Positions 25,626 through 35,300 of a stretch of DNA of 64,000 nt are shown here, piece after piece. Under the pieces are notes generated by a model. It saw only the letters and a list, made by a program, of their open reading frames with translations. It did no database searches and was not told the DNA's origin. The translations under genes were made by a program, and so were the position numbers. Where the stretch lies: contig JACKNM010000005.1 in the NCBI GenBank assembly GCA_024234875.1, positions 62,001 to 126,000 on the forward strand, read 5' to 3'. The stretch is from Ectothiorhodospiraceae bacterium (GTDB lineage: Bacteria > Pseudomonadota > Gammaproteobacteria > HK1). The first letter of the stretch is position 1; every line of letters starts with the position of its first letter.

Positions 25626-26747
25626 ATGCAGTCGTCGTCGATCCGCGCGCTGGCCCGCCTGTGCACCCTGGTCGTGCTGACCGCGGTCTCCTGCGGCGTG
25701 GCGCGTGCCGTCTCGTTCGGGGCCACCGGGCCGGAGCGCCAGCCCGTCGCGGACGCTGCGGGGTGGGCGCGCACCGCGAAGCCGGAGTCGAGTCCCGACC
25801 CCCATCTCGACGGTGAGGCCCGCTCGCTCGACGCGTCGTCCTTCGTGATCGACGGCGGAAGTCTCAGCCCACCCGACGCCGGATACGGGGCGGTACGCGC
25901 CCCCGGGGTCGCGCTCGGTCTGGAGCGGGGGACGGCCGCGGTCAGCGGGGTGGCGTTCGTCGGGCTGGAGAACGCGCTGCGGCCGTTCGTGAACGTGGAG
26001 GGCAGGCCGCTGCACCGCGCGGCCTCCGCTGACACCGACGGCCGCCCCGTCGGCGACCGCCGGGCCGCCGACGGGGCGGTGTTCGACCCGCTCAAGCCGC
26101 TGCTGGTGGCGTTGGTGGACGATGCGCTCGAGCCCTACCGTCGGGCCGACGGAACGGTCGCGCTGTCGGTGTTCGGGTTCGGCGACATCTCCGTGACCAT
26201 CGACCACGCGCGTCGTCTGTTCCGGGTGGTGGAGGCCGAGACCGGTTTGTCGCTCACCTACGTGGCGGAGGCCGAGCGGCCCGTCGAGCCGGTGGTCGCG
26301 CGGGACGAGGCCGGTGACCTGATGCCGGCGGGGGCGGTGTCGACGGCGGCACCGGTCGCGGTCGATGCCCGGCTCCACGAGCGCGTGGAGACCTGGGTGG
26401 CGCGGCTTCGCTCCCTCGGTGACCTGCTCTGGACGCCCTGGCCCTATCTCCTGGTCGCGATGTTGCTGATCATGGCCGAGCTCGGATCGACGGCGCGCGA
26501 GCGCCGCCTGGATGCACCGTCCATGCGCCATGAGCCAGTCGGCACGCGCACGACGCTCGAGCCCACCCCGGGATCCTCCGGCGGGCGCTCGCGGAGCTCC
26601 GGCCGCCGTCGGTCGTCGCGCCGCGATCGGGGCGCGTTCAAGGGGCTGCTGCGTGGTGTGCTCGCCTCGCTCGGGTTGAGTGGCGAGGTCACCCGGCCCG
26701 GCGAGTCGACGCGCCGGCGCCGGCGTCACCGAAGCCACTCGGGTTGA
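25626..26747 (+). CDS. hypothetical exported/membrane protein with C-terminal TM segment and basic Arg/Ser-rich tail
   Basis: About 373 residues; I recognise no family. Visible are an N-terminal signal peptide or anchor (hydrophobic residues about 10-28), a roughly 230-residue region rich in Ala, Val, Asp and Pro, and one strong membrane segment (PWPYLLVAMLLIMAELGS, about residues 277-294). A 70-residue tail follows, very rich in Arg, Ser and Gly with RRSSRR- and RRRRHRSH-like runs. With a cleaved signal it would be a type I membrane protein with a positively charged cytosolic tail. ATG at 25626 has GGAAG only three bases upstream, so the start is uncertain (a TTG is adjacent). It stands alone before the BMP importer operon. 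Confidence 0.6.
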   Translation: MQSSSIRALARLCTLVVLTAVSCGVARAVSFGATGPERQPVADAAGWARTAKPESSPDPHLDGEARSLDASSFVIDGGSLSPPDAGYGAVRAPGVALGLERGTAAVSGVAFVGLENALRPFVNVEGRPLHRAASADTDGRPVGDRRAADGAVFDPLKPLLVALVDDALEPYRRADGTVALSVFGFGDISVTIDHARRLFRVVEAETGLSLTYVAEAERPVEPVVARDEAGDLMPAGAVSTAAPVAVDARLHERVETWVARLRSLGDLLWTPWPYLLVAMLLIMAELGSTARERRLDAPSMRHEPVGTRTTLEPTPGSSGGRSRSSGRRRSSRRDRGAFKGLLRGVLASLGLSGEVTRPGESTRRRRRHRSHSG

Positions 26748-26798
26748 GCCGCGGTCGCGCGGCCGGTGGCCATCGGTCGGCCGCACGTCGTTCCGGGA

Positions 26799-26804
26799 TA
26801 GAAT
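26799..26804 (+). promoter_or_regulatory. possible -10 element for the BMP-type ABC importer operon
   Basis: TAGAAT lies 36 bases before the ATG of the ATPase gene, in the 92-base gap after the unrecognised membrane protein gene. The surroundings are GC-rich, and no good -35 is seen. Confidence 0.35.
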
Positions 26805-26839
26805 CCCCCGCCGCCCGCAGGCGGTGAGTGGGAGGAGCA

Positions 26840-28387
26840 ATGAGCGAGCCGGGTCGGCCCCCGCGCCTGGAGCTGCGCGGCATCACCAAGCGTTTCCCCG
26901 GGGTGCTCGCCAACGACCGGGTCGACCTGCGGGTCGAGTCGGGCGAGATCCACGCGCTGCTCGGTGAGAACGGCGCGGGGAAGAGCACCCTGGTAAAGAT
27001 CGTCGACGGCGTGCTGCAGGCCGACGCGGGGACGATCGCCTGGGAAGGGGCCCCGGTGGTCATCGACGGGCCGAAGGCCGCGCGCCGCCTCGGCATCGGC
27101 ATGGTGTTCCAGCACTTCGCCCTGTTCGAGGCGCTGACGGTGGCCGAGAACGTGGCGCTGGGGCTCGACGACCCCACACCGCTCGCCGTCCTCGAGCAGC
27201 GAATCGCCGACCTCGCGGCCAGCTACCGTCTGCCACTCGATCCGCGCCGCCCGGTGCAGGCGCTGTCGGTCGGGGAGCGCCAGCGGGTCGAGCTGGTGCG
27301 CTGCCTGCTGCGTGAGCCGCGGCTGCTCATCCTCGACGAGCCGACCGCGGTGCTCACGCCGCAGGAGGCGGAGCTGCTGTTCGCGGCCCTGGACCGGCTG
27401 TCGTCGCAGGGATGCTCGGTGCTCTACATCTCCCACAAGCTCCACGAGATCCGACGCCTTTGCCAACGCGCGACGGTGATGCGTGGCGGTCGGGTGGTGG
27501 CCACCGTCGATCCGCGTCAGCACGACGCCGCCGGACTCGCCCGCCTCATGATCGGCAGCGATCCGCGGCCGCCGGCGCGCCGTCCGCGCGCGGCGGCGGG
27601 CGGGGTGGCGCGCCTCGAGGTGCGGGACCTGCGGGTGCCCGCGCCCGGCGGCCACGGCCCCGGGCTGAGGGCGGCGTCGTTCACGGTGATGCCGGGCGAG
27701 GTGCTCGGGGTGGCGGGTGTCGCCGGCAACGGTCAGAGCGAGCTGGTCGCCGCGCTCGCGGGCGAGGTGCGCGTCGACCCCACCGCGATCCGGTTCGACG
27801 GCCGCGCCATCGGCGATCTCGGTCCCCGCGCGCGGCGCCGGCTCGGCCTCGCCTGCATCCCCGAGGATCGGCTCGGTCAGGGCGCGGTGCCGTCGATGAT
27901 GCTCTCGGAGAACGCGTTCTTGAGTGGCTTCGGACCGAAGGCGCTCACCTGGCTCGGGTTCGTGCGTTTTCGAGCGCGTGACGCCTTCGCGCGCGAGATC
28001 TGCCGTGATTTCGGGGTCAAGGCCGAGAGTATCCGCGCCGCGGCGGCGAGCCTGTCCGGCGGCAATCTCCAGAAGTTCATCACCGGTCGGGAGCTCTCGC
28101 AGCAGCCGCGCGTGCTGGTCGCGGCGCATCCGACATGGGGTGTCGACGCCGGTGCGGCGGCAGCGATCCACCAGGCGCTCCTCGACCTCGCCGACCGTGG
28201 CGCGGCGGTGATCGTGATCTCCCACGAGCTCGACGAGCTGATGGCGCTGGCCGACCGGATCGTGGTGCTCGCCGGTGGTCGCACCTCGCGCGCGATCCCG
28301 GTCGGCGCGGTGGACGCCGAGACCATCGGGCTGATGATGGCCGGGGACGAGGGCCAGGAGACGGCACGGGTGCCCGATGTGGCCTAG
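26840..28387 (+). CDS. BMP-type (purine nucleoside) ABC transporter ATP-binding protein
   Basis: A 515-residue double ABC ATPase of the simple-sugar/nucleoside class. The N-terminal module is complete (GENGAGKST, LSVGERQ, LLILDEPTAVLTP, SHKL). The C-terminal module has a degenerate Walker A (GVAGNGQSE), an intact LSGGN signature and AHPTWGVD in place of the Walker B acidic pair. That half-degenerate arrangement is normal for YufO/NupB-like proteins. With the two permeases and the BMP receptor downstream it forms a complete importer. GGGAGGAG precedes the ATG at 26840. Confidence 0.92.
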   Translation: MSEPGRPPRLELRGITKRFPGVLANDRVDLRVESGEIHALLGENGAGKSTLVKIVDGVLQADAGTIAWEGAPVVIDGPKAARRLGIGMVFQHFALFEALTVAENVALGLDDPTPLAVLEQRIADLAASYRLPLDPRRPVQALSVGERQRVELVRCLLREPRLLILDEPTAVLTPQEAELLFAALDRLSSQGCSVLYISHKLHEIRRLCQRATVMRGGRVVATVDPRQHDAAGLARLMIGSDPRPPARRPRAAAGGVARLEVRDLRVPAPGGHGPGLRAASFTVMPGEVLGVAGVAGNGQSELVAALAGEVRVDPTAIRFDGRAIGDLGPRARRRLGLACIPEDRLGQGAVPSMMLSENAFLSGFGPKALTWLGFVRFRARDAFAREICRDFGVKAESIRAAAASLSGGNLQKFITGRELSQQPRVLVAAHPTWGVDAGAAAAIHQALLDLADRGAAVIVISHELDELMALADRIVVLAGGRTSRAIPVGAVDAETIGLMMAGDEGQETARVPDVA

Positions 28388-29459
28388 CTTCGAGGCGCGC
28401 GGCCAGCCATCACGCGCGATGGTGCTGCTGTCACCGGTGCTCGCGGTGCTCGCCACGGTGATCACCGCAGCGGTGCTGTTCGCGATGTTCGGGCTCGACC
28501 CGTGGTCGTCCCTGCACACGTTCTTCGTCGCCCCGATCGCCAGCGGCTACGGGGTCGCGGAGCTGCTGGTCAAGGCCACGCCGCTGGTGCTGTGCGCGGT
28601 CGGGCTCAGCATCGGCTTTCGCGCCGGGGTCTGGAACATCGGCGCCGAGGGCCAGCTCACCCTCGGCGCGATCGTCGGCGGCGGCCTCGCGATCCATCTC
28701 CACGAGTCGCAGAGCGCGTGGTTGCTGCCGGCGATGGCGCTCGCCGGCATTGCCGGCGGCATGCTCTGGGCGGCGGTTCCGGCGTGGCTACGAACGCGCT
28801 TCAACGCCAACGAGATCCTGGTGAGCCTGATGCTCACCTACGTCGCCACCCTGCTGCTCAGCTACCTCGTGCACGGGCCGTGGCGCGATCCGGAGGGGTT
28901 CAACTTCCCCGAGTCGCGGCTGTTCCCCGAGGCCGGCACGCTACCGGTGCTGCTCGAGGGTACTCGACTGCATCTCGGGGCGTTGGTCGCGTTGGTGCTC
29001 GCCATCGGCGCCTGGCTGCTGCTCGGACGGAGCCTGGTGGGCTTCCAGGTGCGGGTGATCGGCAACGCGCCCGCGGCAGCGCGCTACGCCGGCTTCAGCG
29101 AGGCCGGGCTGGTGTGGTTCTCGCTCCTGCTCGGTGGTGGCCTGGCCGGGCTCGCAGGGCTGATCGAGGTCGCGGGGCCGATCGGCCAGCTCGTGCCCAG
29201 CGTGTCGCCGGGATACGGCTTCACCGCCATCATCGTCGCCTTTCTCGGCCGACTGCACCCGTTCGGCGTGGTGCTCGCGGGCCTGCTGATGGCGCTCTCC
29301 TACCTCGGCGGTGAGGCGGCGCAGATGCGGCTCGGGCTCCCGGCCGCGGTCACCGGGGTGTTCCAGGGCATGCTGCTGTTCTTCCTGCTCGCGGCCGACG
29401 TGCTGATCCTCCACCGCATCCGCTGGCGCCGGCTGGGCCGCGGAGCGGCGGCCGGGTGA
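28377..29459 (+). CDS. BMP-type ABC transporter permease 1
   Basis: A 360-residue inner-membrane protein of the BPD_transp_2 family (YufP/NupC-like) with about ten hydrophobic segments. The conserved stretches GFRAGVWNIGAEGQ and FNANEILVSLMLTY are hallmarks of this permease type. It starts 11 bases before the ATPase gene ends and overlaps the second permease by four bases, so the operon is translationally coupled. It forms the heterodimeric channel with permease 2. Confidence 0.92.
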   Translation: MWPSFEARGQPSRAMVLLSPVLAVLATVITAAVLFAMFGLDPWSSLHTFFVAPIASGYGVAELLVKATPLVLCAVGLSIGFRAGVWNIGAEGQLTLGAIVGGGLAIHLHESQSAWLLPAMALAGIAGGMLWAAVPAWLRTRFNANEILVSLMLTYVATLLLSYLVHGPWRDPEGFNFPESRLFPEAGTLPVLLEGTRLHLGALVALVLAIGAWLLLGRSLVGFQVRVIGNAPAAARYAGFSEAGLVWFSLLLGGGLAGLAGLIEVAGPIGQLVPSVSPGYGFTAIIVAFLGRLHPFGVVLAGLLMALSYLGGEAAQMRLGLPAAVTGVFQGMLLFFLLAADVLILHRIRWRRLGRGAAAG

Positions 29460-30388
29460 GCGGGATGGACGCGGTCGTCGTCTCGGTCATCCTCACCGTG
29501 GTCACCGCGGCGACGCCGCTGTTGTTCGCCGCGCTCGGCGAGTTGGTGGTCGAGCGTGCCGGCGTCCTCAACCTCGGGGTCGAGGGAATGATGCTCTGCG
29601 GTGCGATTGCCGGATTCGCCGCCGCCACCGGCACCGGGAGCGCGACCGTCGGCATCGTCTCGGCGGCCCTCGCCGGAGCGGCGTTGGCGATGGTGTTCGC
29701 AGTGGTGGCGCTGGGTCTGCGCGCCAACCAGGTGGCGACCGGGCTCGCGCTGACCCTGTTCGGCGTCGGACTCAGCTCGCTCCTCGGGCAGGGCTACGTC
29801 GGTTTCCCCTACGCCGGGCTGCCACGGCTGTCGGTCCCGATCCTCGGCGACATCCCGGTGATCGGCCCCATCCTCCTCGGGCACGACGCGCTGGTGTACC
29901 TGTCGCTCGGGATGACCGTGGCGGTGGCCTGGTTCCTCGGCCGCACCCGTGCCGGCCTGGTGCTGCGCGCGGTCGGCGAGTCGCACGACGCGGCGCACGC
30001 GCTCGGCTACCCGGTGCTGCGGATCCGGGTCGCCGCGCTCGCCTTCGGCGGCGCGATGTGCGGGTTGGGCGGCGCCTACCTCTCGCTCGCCTACTCGCCG
30101 ATGTGGGCCCAGAACATGACCGCCGGCCGCGGCTGGATCGCGCTCGCGCTGGTGGTGTTCGCGACCTGGCGGCCGCTACGGGCGGCGCTCGGCGCGTATC
30201 TGTTCGGCGGCGTCACGATCCTGCAGCTCCACGCCCAGAGCGCGGGCTTCGCGCTGCCGTCGCAGTTCCTGTCGATGCTGCCGTACCTGGCGACGATCCT
30301 GGTGCTGGTGATGATCTCGCGCGACCGGGTCGCGCTCCGCCTCCACACCCCGGCGAGTCTCGGGCGGGTCTTCGACCCACCCGGCTGA
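29456..30388 (+). CDS. BMP-type ABC transporter permease 2
   Basis: A 310-residue inner-membrane protein of the BPD_transp_2 family (YufQ-like) with about eight to nine hydrophobic segments. The marker VERAGVLNLGVEGMM is present, as are LRANQVATGLAL and the AVGESHDAA cytosolic loop that contacts the ATPase. GTG at 29456 overlaps the permease 1 stop (GTGA); ATG at 29465 is an alternative. Confidence 0.92.
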   Translation: MSGMDAVVVSVILTVVTAATPLLFAALGELVVERAGVLNLGVEGMMLCGAIAGFAAATGTGSATVGIVSAALAGAALAMVFAVVALGLRANQVATGLALTLFGVGLSSLLGQGYVGFPYAGLPRLSVPILGDIPVIGPILLGHDALVYLSLGMTVAVAWFLGRTRAGLVLRAVGESHDAAHALGYPVLRIRVAALAFGGAMCGLGGAYLSLAYSPMWAQNMTAGRGWIALALVVFATWRPLRAALGAYLFGGVTILQLHAQSAGFALPSQFLSMLPYLATILVLVMISRDRVALRLHTPASLGRVFDPPG

Positions 30389-30494
30389 CCATCCATCGGG
30401 GACGCGACCTCGCGCCTCGGCCGCGCTATCCTTCGCCGCCTTCACAACCACTCCGGGCGCGCCTGCGGTGCCGCCCCGGGCCAAGGAGCTGACG

Positions 30495-31571
30495 ATGAGC
30501 GTGCTGAAGAGAGGGCTGGCCGCGGCGGCGATCGCCGTGGGCCTGGGTATGGGCGCCGCCGGGGCGGCCGAGCCGCTCGGCGTCGGCTTCGTGTATGTCG
30601 GCCCGGTGGGCGACCACGGCTGGACCTATCGCCACGACGTCGGGCGCAAGGCGGTCGAGGCCGCGCTCGGCGACAAGGTGAAGACCACCTTCGTCGAGAG
30701 CGTGAAGGAGGGGCCCGACGCCGAGCGCGTGATCCGTGAGCTGGCGGCGAGCGGCCACGGTCTGGTGTTCACCACCTCGTTCGGCTTCATGAACCCGACG
30801 GCGAAGGTGGCGAAGCAGTTCCCCGGGGTGAAGTTCGAGCACGCCACCGGCTACAAGCGCGCTGACAATCTCGCCACCTACGCCGCGCGGTTCTACGAGG
30901 GGCGTTACGTCGCCGGCGTGGTGGCCGGCCGCGTCACCAAGTCGAACGTCATCGGCTACATCGCCTCGTTCCCGATTCCCGAGGTGGTGCGCGGGATCAA
31001 CGCCTTCACGCTGTCGCTGCGCAAGGTGAACCCGCAGGCGACGGTGCGCGTGGTGTGGGTCAACAGCTGGTACGACCCCGGCAAGGAGGCCGATGCGGCG
31101 AAGGCGCTGATCGACCAGGGGGCCGACGTCATCCTCCAGCACACGGACTCGCCGGCCCCCCTGCAGGTGGCGGAGTCGCGTGGGGTGTGGGGTGTCGGCC
31201 AGGCGTCGGACATGCGCAAGTTCGCCCCCAAGGCCCAGCTCACCGCGATCGTCGACAACTGGGACCACTACTACGTCGAGCGTGCCCGCGCGGTGCTGGA
31301 CGGTAGCTGGAAGTCGGGCGACGTCTGGGGTGGTTTCAAGAGTGGGATGGTCGAGATGGCCCCCTACAACGAGGCGCTGGCCGCCGACGTGGTCGCCGCC
31401 GCTCGGGCGGCCGAGGCGGCGATTCGCGACGGCAGCCTGCACCCGTTCCAGGGCCCGATCCGCGACCAGGCCGGCAAGGAGGTGGTCGCCGCCGGAGCGA
31501 CCGTCGGTGACGAGGATCTGCTGAAGATGGACTGGTACGTGGAGGGCGTGCAGGGCAACCTGCCGAAGTGA
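30495..31571 (+). CDS. BMP-family ABC transporter substrate-binding protein
   Basis: A 358-residue periplasmic receptor of the Bmp/Med/PnrA family with a Sec signal peptide (cleavage likely at GAA, about residue 24). No lipobox cysteine is seen, so it should be soluble rather than a lipoprotein. Typical stretches include FVYVGPVGDHGWTY, TTSFGFMNP and IGYIASFPIPEV. Family members bind purine nucleosides. It is the last gene of the importer operon, after a 106-base gap with its own candidate -10 (TATCCT, 30426-30431), so it may also be expressed separately. AAGGAG precedes the ATG. The convergent xanthine phosphoribosyltransferase fits a purine-salvage role. Confidence 0.92.
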   Translation: MSVLKRGLAAAAIAVGLGMGAAGAAEPLGVGFVYVGPVGDHGWTYRHDVGRKAVEAALGDKVKTTFVESVKEGPDAERVIRELAASGHGLVFTTSFGFMNPTAKVAKQFPGVKFEHATGYKRADNLATYAARFYEGRYVAGVVAGRVTKSNVIGYIASFPIPEVVRGINAFTLSLRKVNPQATVRVVWVNSWYDPGKEADAAKALIDQGADVILQHTDSPAPLQVAESRGVWGVGQASDMRKFAPKAQLTAIVDNWDHYYVERARAVLDGSWKSGDVWGGFKSGMVEMAPYNEALAADVVAAARAAEAAIRDGSLHPFQGPIRDQAGKEVVAAGATVGDEDLLKMDWYVEGVQGNLPK

Positions 31572-31583
31572 CCCGCCACTGGC

Positions 31584-31606
31584 CGGGGCGGCGCGTCGCC
31601 GCCCCG
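31584..31606. terminator. 10-bp GC hairpin between convergent bmp and xpt genes
   Basis: CGGGGCGGCG, CGT, CGCCGCCCCG forms a perfect stem that ends one base before the xpt stop codon (31607-31609). It probably ends transcription from both sides. There is no T-run. Confidence 0.55.
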
Positions 31607-32182
31607 TCAGTCCACCCGCAGGCGGTCGCCCTCGAGGCGTAGGCGTGCCAGGGACAGCACCGGCACGCCGATCGCCTCGAGCCCGGGCGCGCGCTCGGAC
31701 CATTCCTTCTCGACGAAGCAGCCGGCGCCGACCACCCTCGCTCCCGCGGCGCGCACGATCGTGGCCAGCGCACAGAGGGTGCTGCCGCTGGCCAGGAAGT
31801 CGTCGACCAGCACCACGCGCTCGTTCTGACGCAGGTACTCGGCTGCGACGTGCAGATGCGCGGTGCCGCCCTTGGTCGGGCTCGGCGCCTCGGCGGTGAG
31901 CACGGGGTCCGCCATCGTCACCGGGCGCCGCTTGCGGGCGAAGAGGCACGGCACCCCGAGCGCCAGCGCGGTGGCGAAGGCGGGGACGATGCCGCTGGTC
32001 TCCGCCGTCAGGACCTTGTCGATCGGCGCGTCGGTCCCCGCCTGCAGGCGCCCGGCCAGCTCCCGACCGGCCGCCGCCATCAGCGCCGGGTCGATCCGGT
32101 GGTTGAGCACCCCGTCGACCTTGACCATGCCGCCGCCGAGATGCACCGCCTCGGCCTCGATGCGTCGTGCGAGCTCGTTCAT
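31607..32182 (-). CDS. xpt: xanthine phosphoribosyltransferase
   Basis: A 191-residue cytosolic type I phosphoribosyltransferase of the Bacillus Xpt type, which makes XMP from xanthine and PRPP. The PRPP loop VVLVDDFLASGSTL is clear, and the N-terminal NELARRIEAEAV and VDGVLNHRIDP segments, plus KVLTAETSGI, are typical of Xpt rather than Apt or Hpt. ATG at 32182 fits the family start; an upstream TTG would add eight residues. It converges with the nucleoside importer operon, a logical pairing for purine salvage. Upstream lies the 201-base gap to the PKS gene. Confidence 0.88.
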   Translation of the reverse strand: MNELARRIEAEAVHLGGGMVKVDGVLNHRIDPALMAAAGRELAGRLQAGTDAPIDKVLTAETSGIVPAFATALALGVPCLFARKRRPVTMADPVLTAEAPSPTKGGTAHLHVAAEYLRQNERVVLVDDFLASGSTLCALATIVRAAGARVVGAGCFVEKEWSERAPGLEAIGVPVLSLARLRLEGDRLRVD

Positions 32183-32383
32183 GCTCCCGGGTCGCCCTGG
32201 ATCCAAGGGGCAGCGATGGTGCCGGCAACCTCGCGACCCGGCAAGGGCGCCTGGCAGGGACTAACCTTCCCGGAAGGACACCGTGGAGAAGACGGAGCCT
32301 GGTGCCAGGTTCGGAAATCCTTGCCCCCGAGCCTGTGGTAACTTATTGCCCGTTCGAGTGCTCGGGCGCGGGAGGCTGCACAG
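32183..32383 (+). promoter_or_regulatory. divergent intergenic region upstream of the PKS cluster
   Basis: This 201-base gap lies between xpt (minus) and the PKS (plus). Its last 75 bases are less GC-rich, with GGTAACTTATTG near 32337-32348 as the only -10-like sequence. No clear -35 and no known operator are seen. GGAGG at 32371-32375 is the PKS ribosome-binding site. Confidence 0.3.
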
Positions 32384-35300
32384 TTGGGGTCGCGTTCGAG
32401 ACGTGGCGAGATCGCCATCGTCGGCATGGCATGCCGTTTTCCGGGCCTGGCGACGAGTCCTGGCGAGTTCTGGAGACTGCTCGACGAGGGTCGGGACGCG
32501 GTCACCGAGATCGGGGACGAGCGGTGGACCAAGTCGCTCTACCACCACCCCGATCCGAAGGCCCGGGGGCGGAGCTACACCTGGGCGGCTGGCGTTCTCG
32601 AGGGTGTCGACCAGTTCGACGCCGAGTTCTTCGGCATCGCGCCACGCGAGGCAGCTCAGATGGACCCCCAGCAGCGGCTGCTGCTGGAGATGGCCTGGGA
32701 GGCCCTGGAGGACGGCGGGCAGGTTCCGTCGCGTCTCGCCGGCTCCGGTTGCGGGGTGTGGGTCGGGATCTCGGGGACCGACTATGCCAACAGCAGGATC
32801 GACGATCCTGCCTCGGGTGACGCCTATTTCATGACCGGCGGCACGCTGAGCATCGCCGCCAACCGCCTCTCCTACGTCTTCGACCTCCACGGCCCGAGCA
32901 TGGCCATCGACACCGCCTGCTCGTCGTCCCTGGTCGCGCTCCACCAGGCCTGCCAGTCATTGCTGCGCAACGAGGTGCCGAGCGCCCTGGTCGGTGGCGT
33001 CAACATGCTGCTGACGCCATTCCCGTTCATCGGCTTCTCGAAGGCCTCGATGCTCGCGCCGGACGGGCGCTGTCGGGCCTTCGACGCGGCCGGGAGCGGC
33101 TACGTGCGGGCGGAGGGCGGTGCGGTCCTCTTCCTCAAGCCGCTGGCCGCGGCCGAGGCGGACGGCGATCCGGTGCATGCGGTGATCCGCGCCACCGCGG
33201 TCAACTCCGACGGCCGTACCCGTGGCCTGTCGATGCCCAACGCGTCGGCCCAGGAGTCCCTGCTGCGCTCGCTCTACGGCCGGCGTCGGCGCGACCTGGA
33301 TCCCGCGGACGTCGTCTACGTCGAGGCGCACGGCACCGGTACCGCCGCCGGCGACCCGCAGGAGGCGGCGGCGATCGGGCGGGCGCTCGGCACCGGGCGT
33401 GCGGCGCCGCTGCCGATCGGCTCGGTCAAGAGCAACATCGGCCATCTCGAGCCCGCCTCCGGGCTCGCCGGGCTGATGAAGGTGGTGCTGGCGCTGGAGA
33501 ACGGGGTCATTCCGGCCTCGCTCCATTTCGCGTCCGCCAACCCCTCGATCCCCTTCGCCGAGCTCAACCTCGAGGTGGTGACCGAGCGTCGCCCCCTGCC
33601 TGCGGCCGGTGGGCCGATGCTGATGGGGGTGAACTCGTTCGGATTCGGCGGCACCAATGCGCACGTGGTGGTCGAGCGCTACGCCGCGCCGTCGGCTCGG
33701 AGGCGGCGCCGGGTGGCCGGCCTGCCGCCGCTGCTGCTCTCGGCGCGGAGCGAGGCGGCGCTCGGGCCGCTCGCGGCGCGCTACGCGGCGCGGCTCGCGG
33801 GACTCGATGTCGCGGCCGCCGCCGACGTGTGCCACGCCGCCGCGACTCGGCGCCAGCATCACGTGCACCGCCTGGCGGTGGTCGCCGGCGACGTCGAGAC
33901 CATGCGCGAGCGGCTGCAGGCCTACGCCGTCGACGGTGAGTCCCCGGGGGCCGTCGCCGCCCAGGTCGTCGGCGAGTCGGTGCCGGTCGCGCTGCTGTTC
34001 TCGGGCAACGGCGCGCAGTGGCCTGGCATGGCCCGGCGGCTGCTGCGCGCCGATCGCACCTTCCGGCGGACGGTGACCGAGGTCGACGAGCGGCTGCGCG
34101 AGGTCGCCGGGCTGTCGGTCCTCGAGTCGTTGCGTGCTCGGCCCTCGCGCGCCGGCATGGATGCCACCGAGATCGCGCAGCCGGCCCTGTTCGCGGTGCA
34201 GGTCGGGTTGCTCGCCTGTCTGCGCGAGCGTGGGATTCGCCCGGTCGCGGTGCTCGGCCACAGTGTCGGCGAGGTCGCGGCGGCGTACGCCGCGGGCGCC
34301 TTCGATCTCGAGCAGGCGGTGCACCTGATCCACGAGCGCAGCGCCGCCCAGGCGGTGACCCGGGGTGCGGGCCGGATGGCCGCGCTCGGGGTCTCGGAGG
34401 CCCAGGCGCGCGCCATCGTCTCGGACCTCGTCGAGGCCGGCCAGATCGAGGGCCGGGTGGAGGTCGCGGCGGTCAACAGCCCGCTGTCGGTCACCCTCAG
34501 CGGTCCGCTGGAGGCACTGGAGGCCATCGGCCGCGCACCGGCGCTCGCCGGCGCCTTCTACCGCATCCTCGACCTCGACTACGCCTTCCACAGCGCCGCC
34601 ATGGAGCCGGTACGCGATCGCCTGTTGACGACGCTGTCCGACCTGCGGCCGGCCACGACCGCGATCCCCTTCGTGTCGACGGTCACCGGGACGGTGGTCC
34701 CGGGTGAGATGCTCGACGCCGACTACTGGTGGCGCAACGTCCGCGAGCCGGTGCGACTCGACCTCGCGCTCGCGCACCTGATCGCCGAGGGCGTCGGCAT
34801 CTTCCTCGAGGTCGGCCCGCAGCCGATCATGCAGACCTACCTGCGCGAGGCCGCCCGCGAGGCCGGGGCGAGCACGCGCGCGCTGTTCACGCTGCGTCGC
34901 GACAGCGACGACCTGGAGCGGCTCGACGAGGCGGTGCTCGGCACCTGGGCCGCTGGCGGTGCGCTCGATCTGGAGACCGCACTGCCCATCTCGGGTGCGC
35001 CGGCAGTCCGACTGCCGGGCTACCCGTGGCAGCGCGAGTCCCACTGGTTCCAGGCGACGGGCGAGTCGTTCGGCCTGCTGCGCCGCGATCTCGTGCACCC
35101 GCTCCTCGGCTTCCCGGTGCCGCACACCGAGAGGACCTGGGAGCGGCAGATCGACACCGCGCTGTTCCCCTACCTCGCCGACCACGTGGTCGGCGGCGCG
35201 GTCGTGTTCCCGGCTGCGGGCTTCGTCGAGATGGCGCTGGCCGCGGGGCGGACCGCCCACCCGCACGGGCCGCTGCAGATCGACCTGCTGGAGATCCGCG

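Noticed and set aside
32261..32944. A 227-residue minus-strand frame across the PKS start, possible divergent regulator
   Set aside because: Translation shows no regulator motif, and it lies opposite the conserved KS domain.
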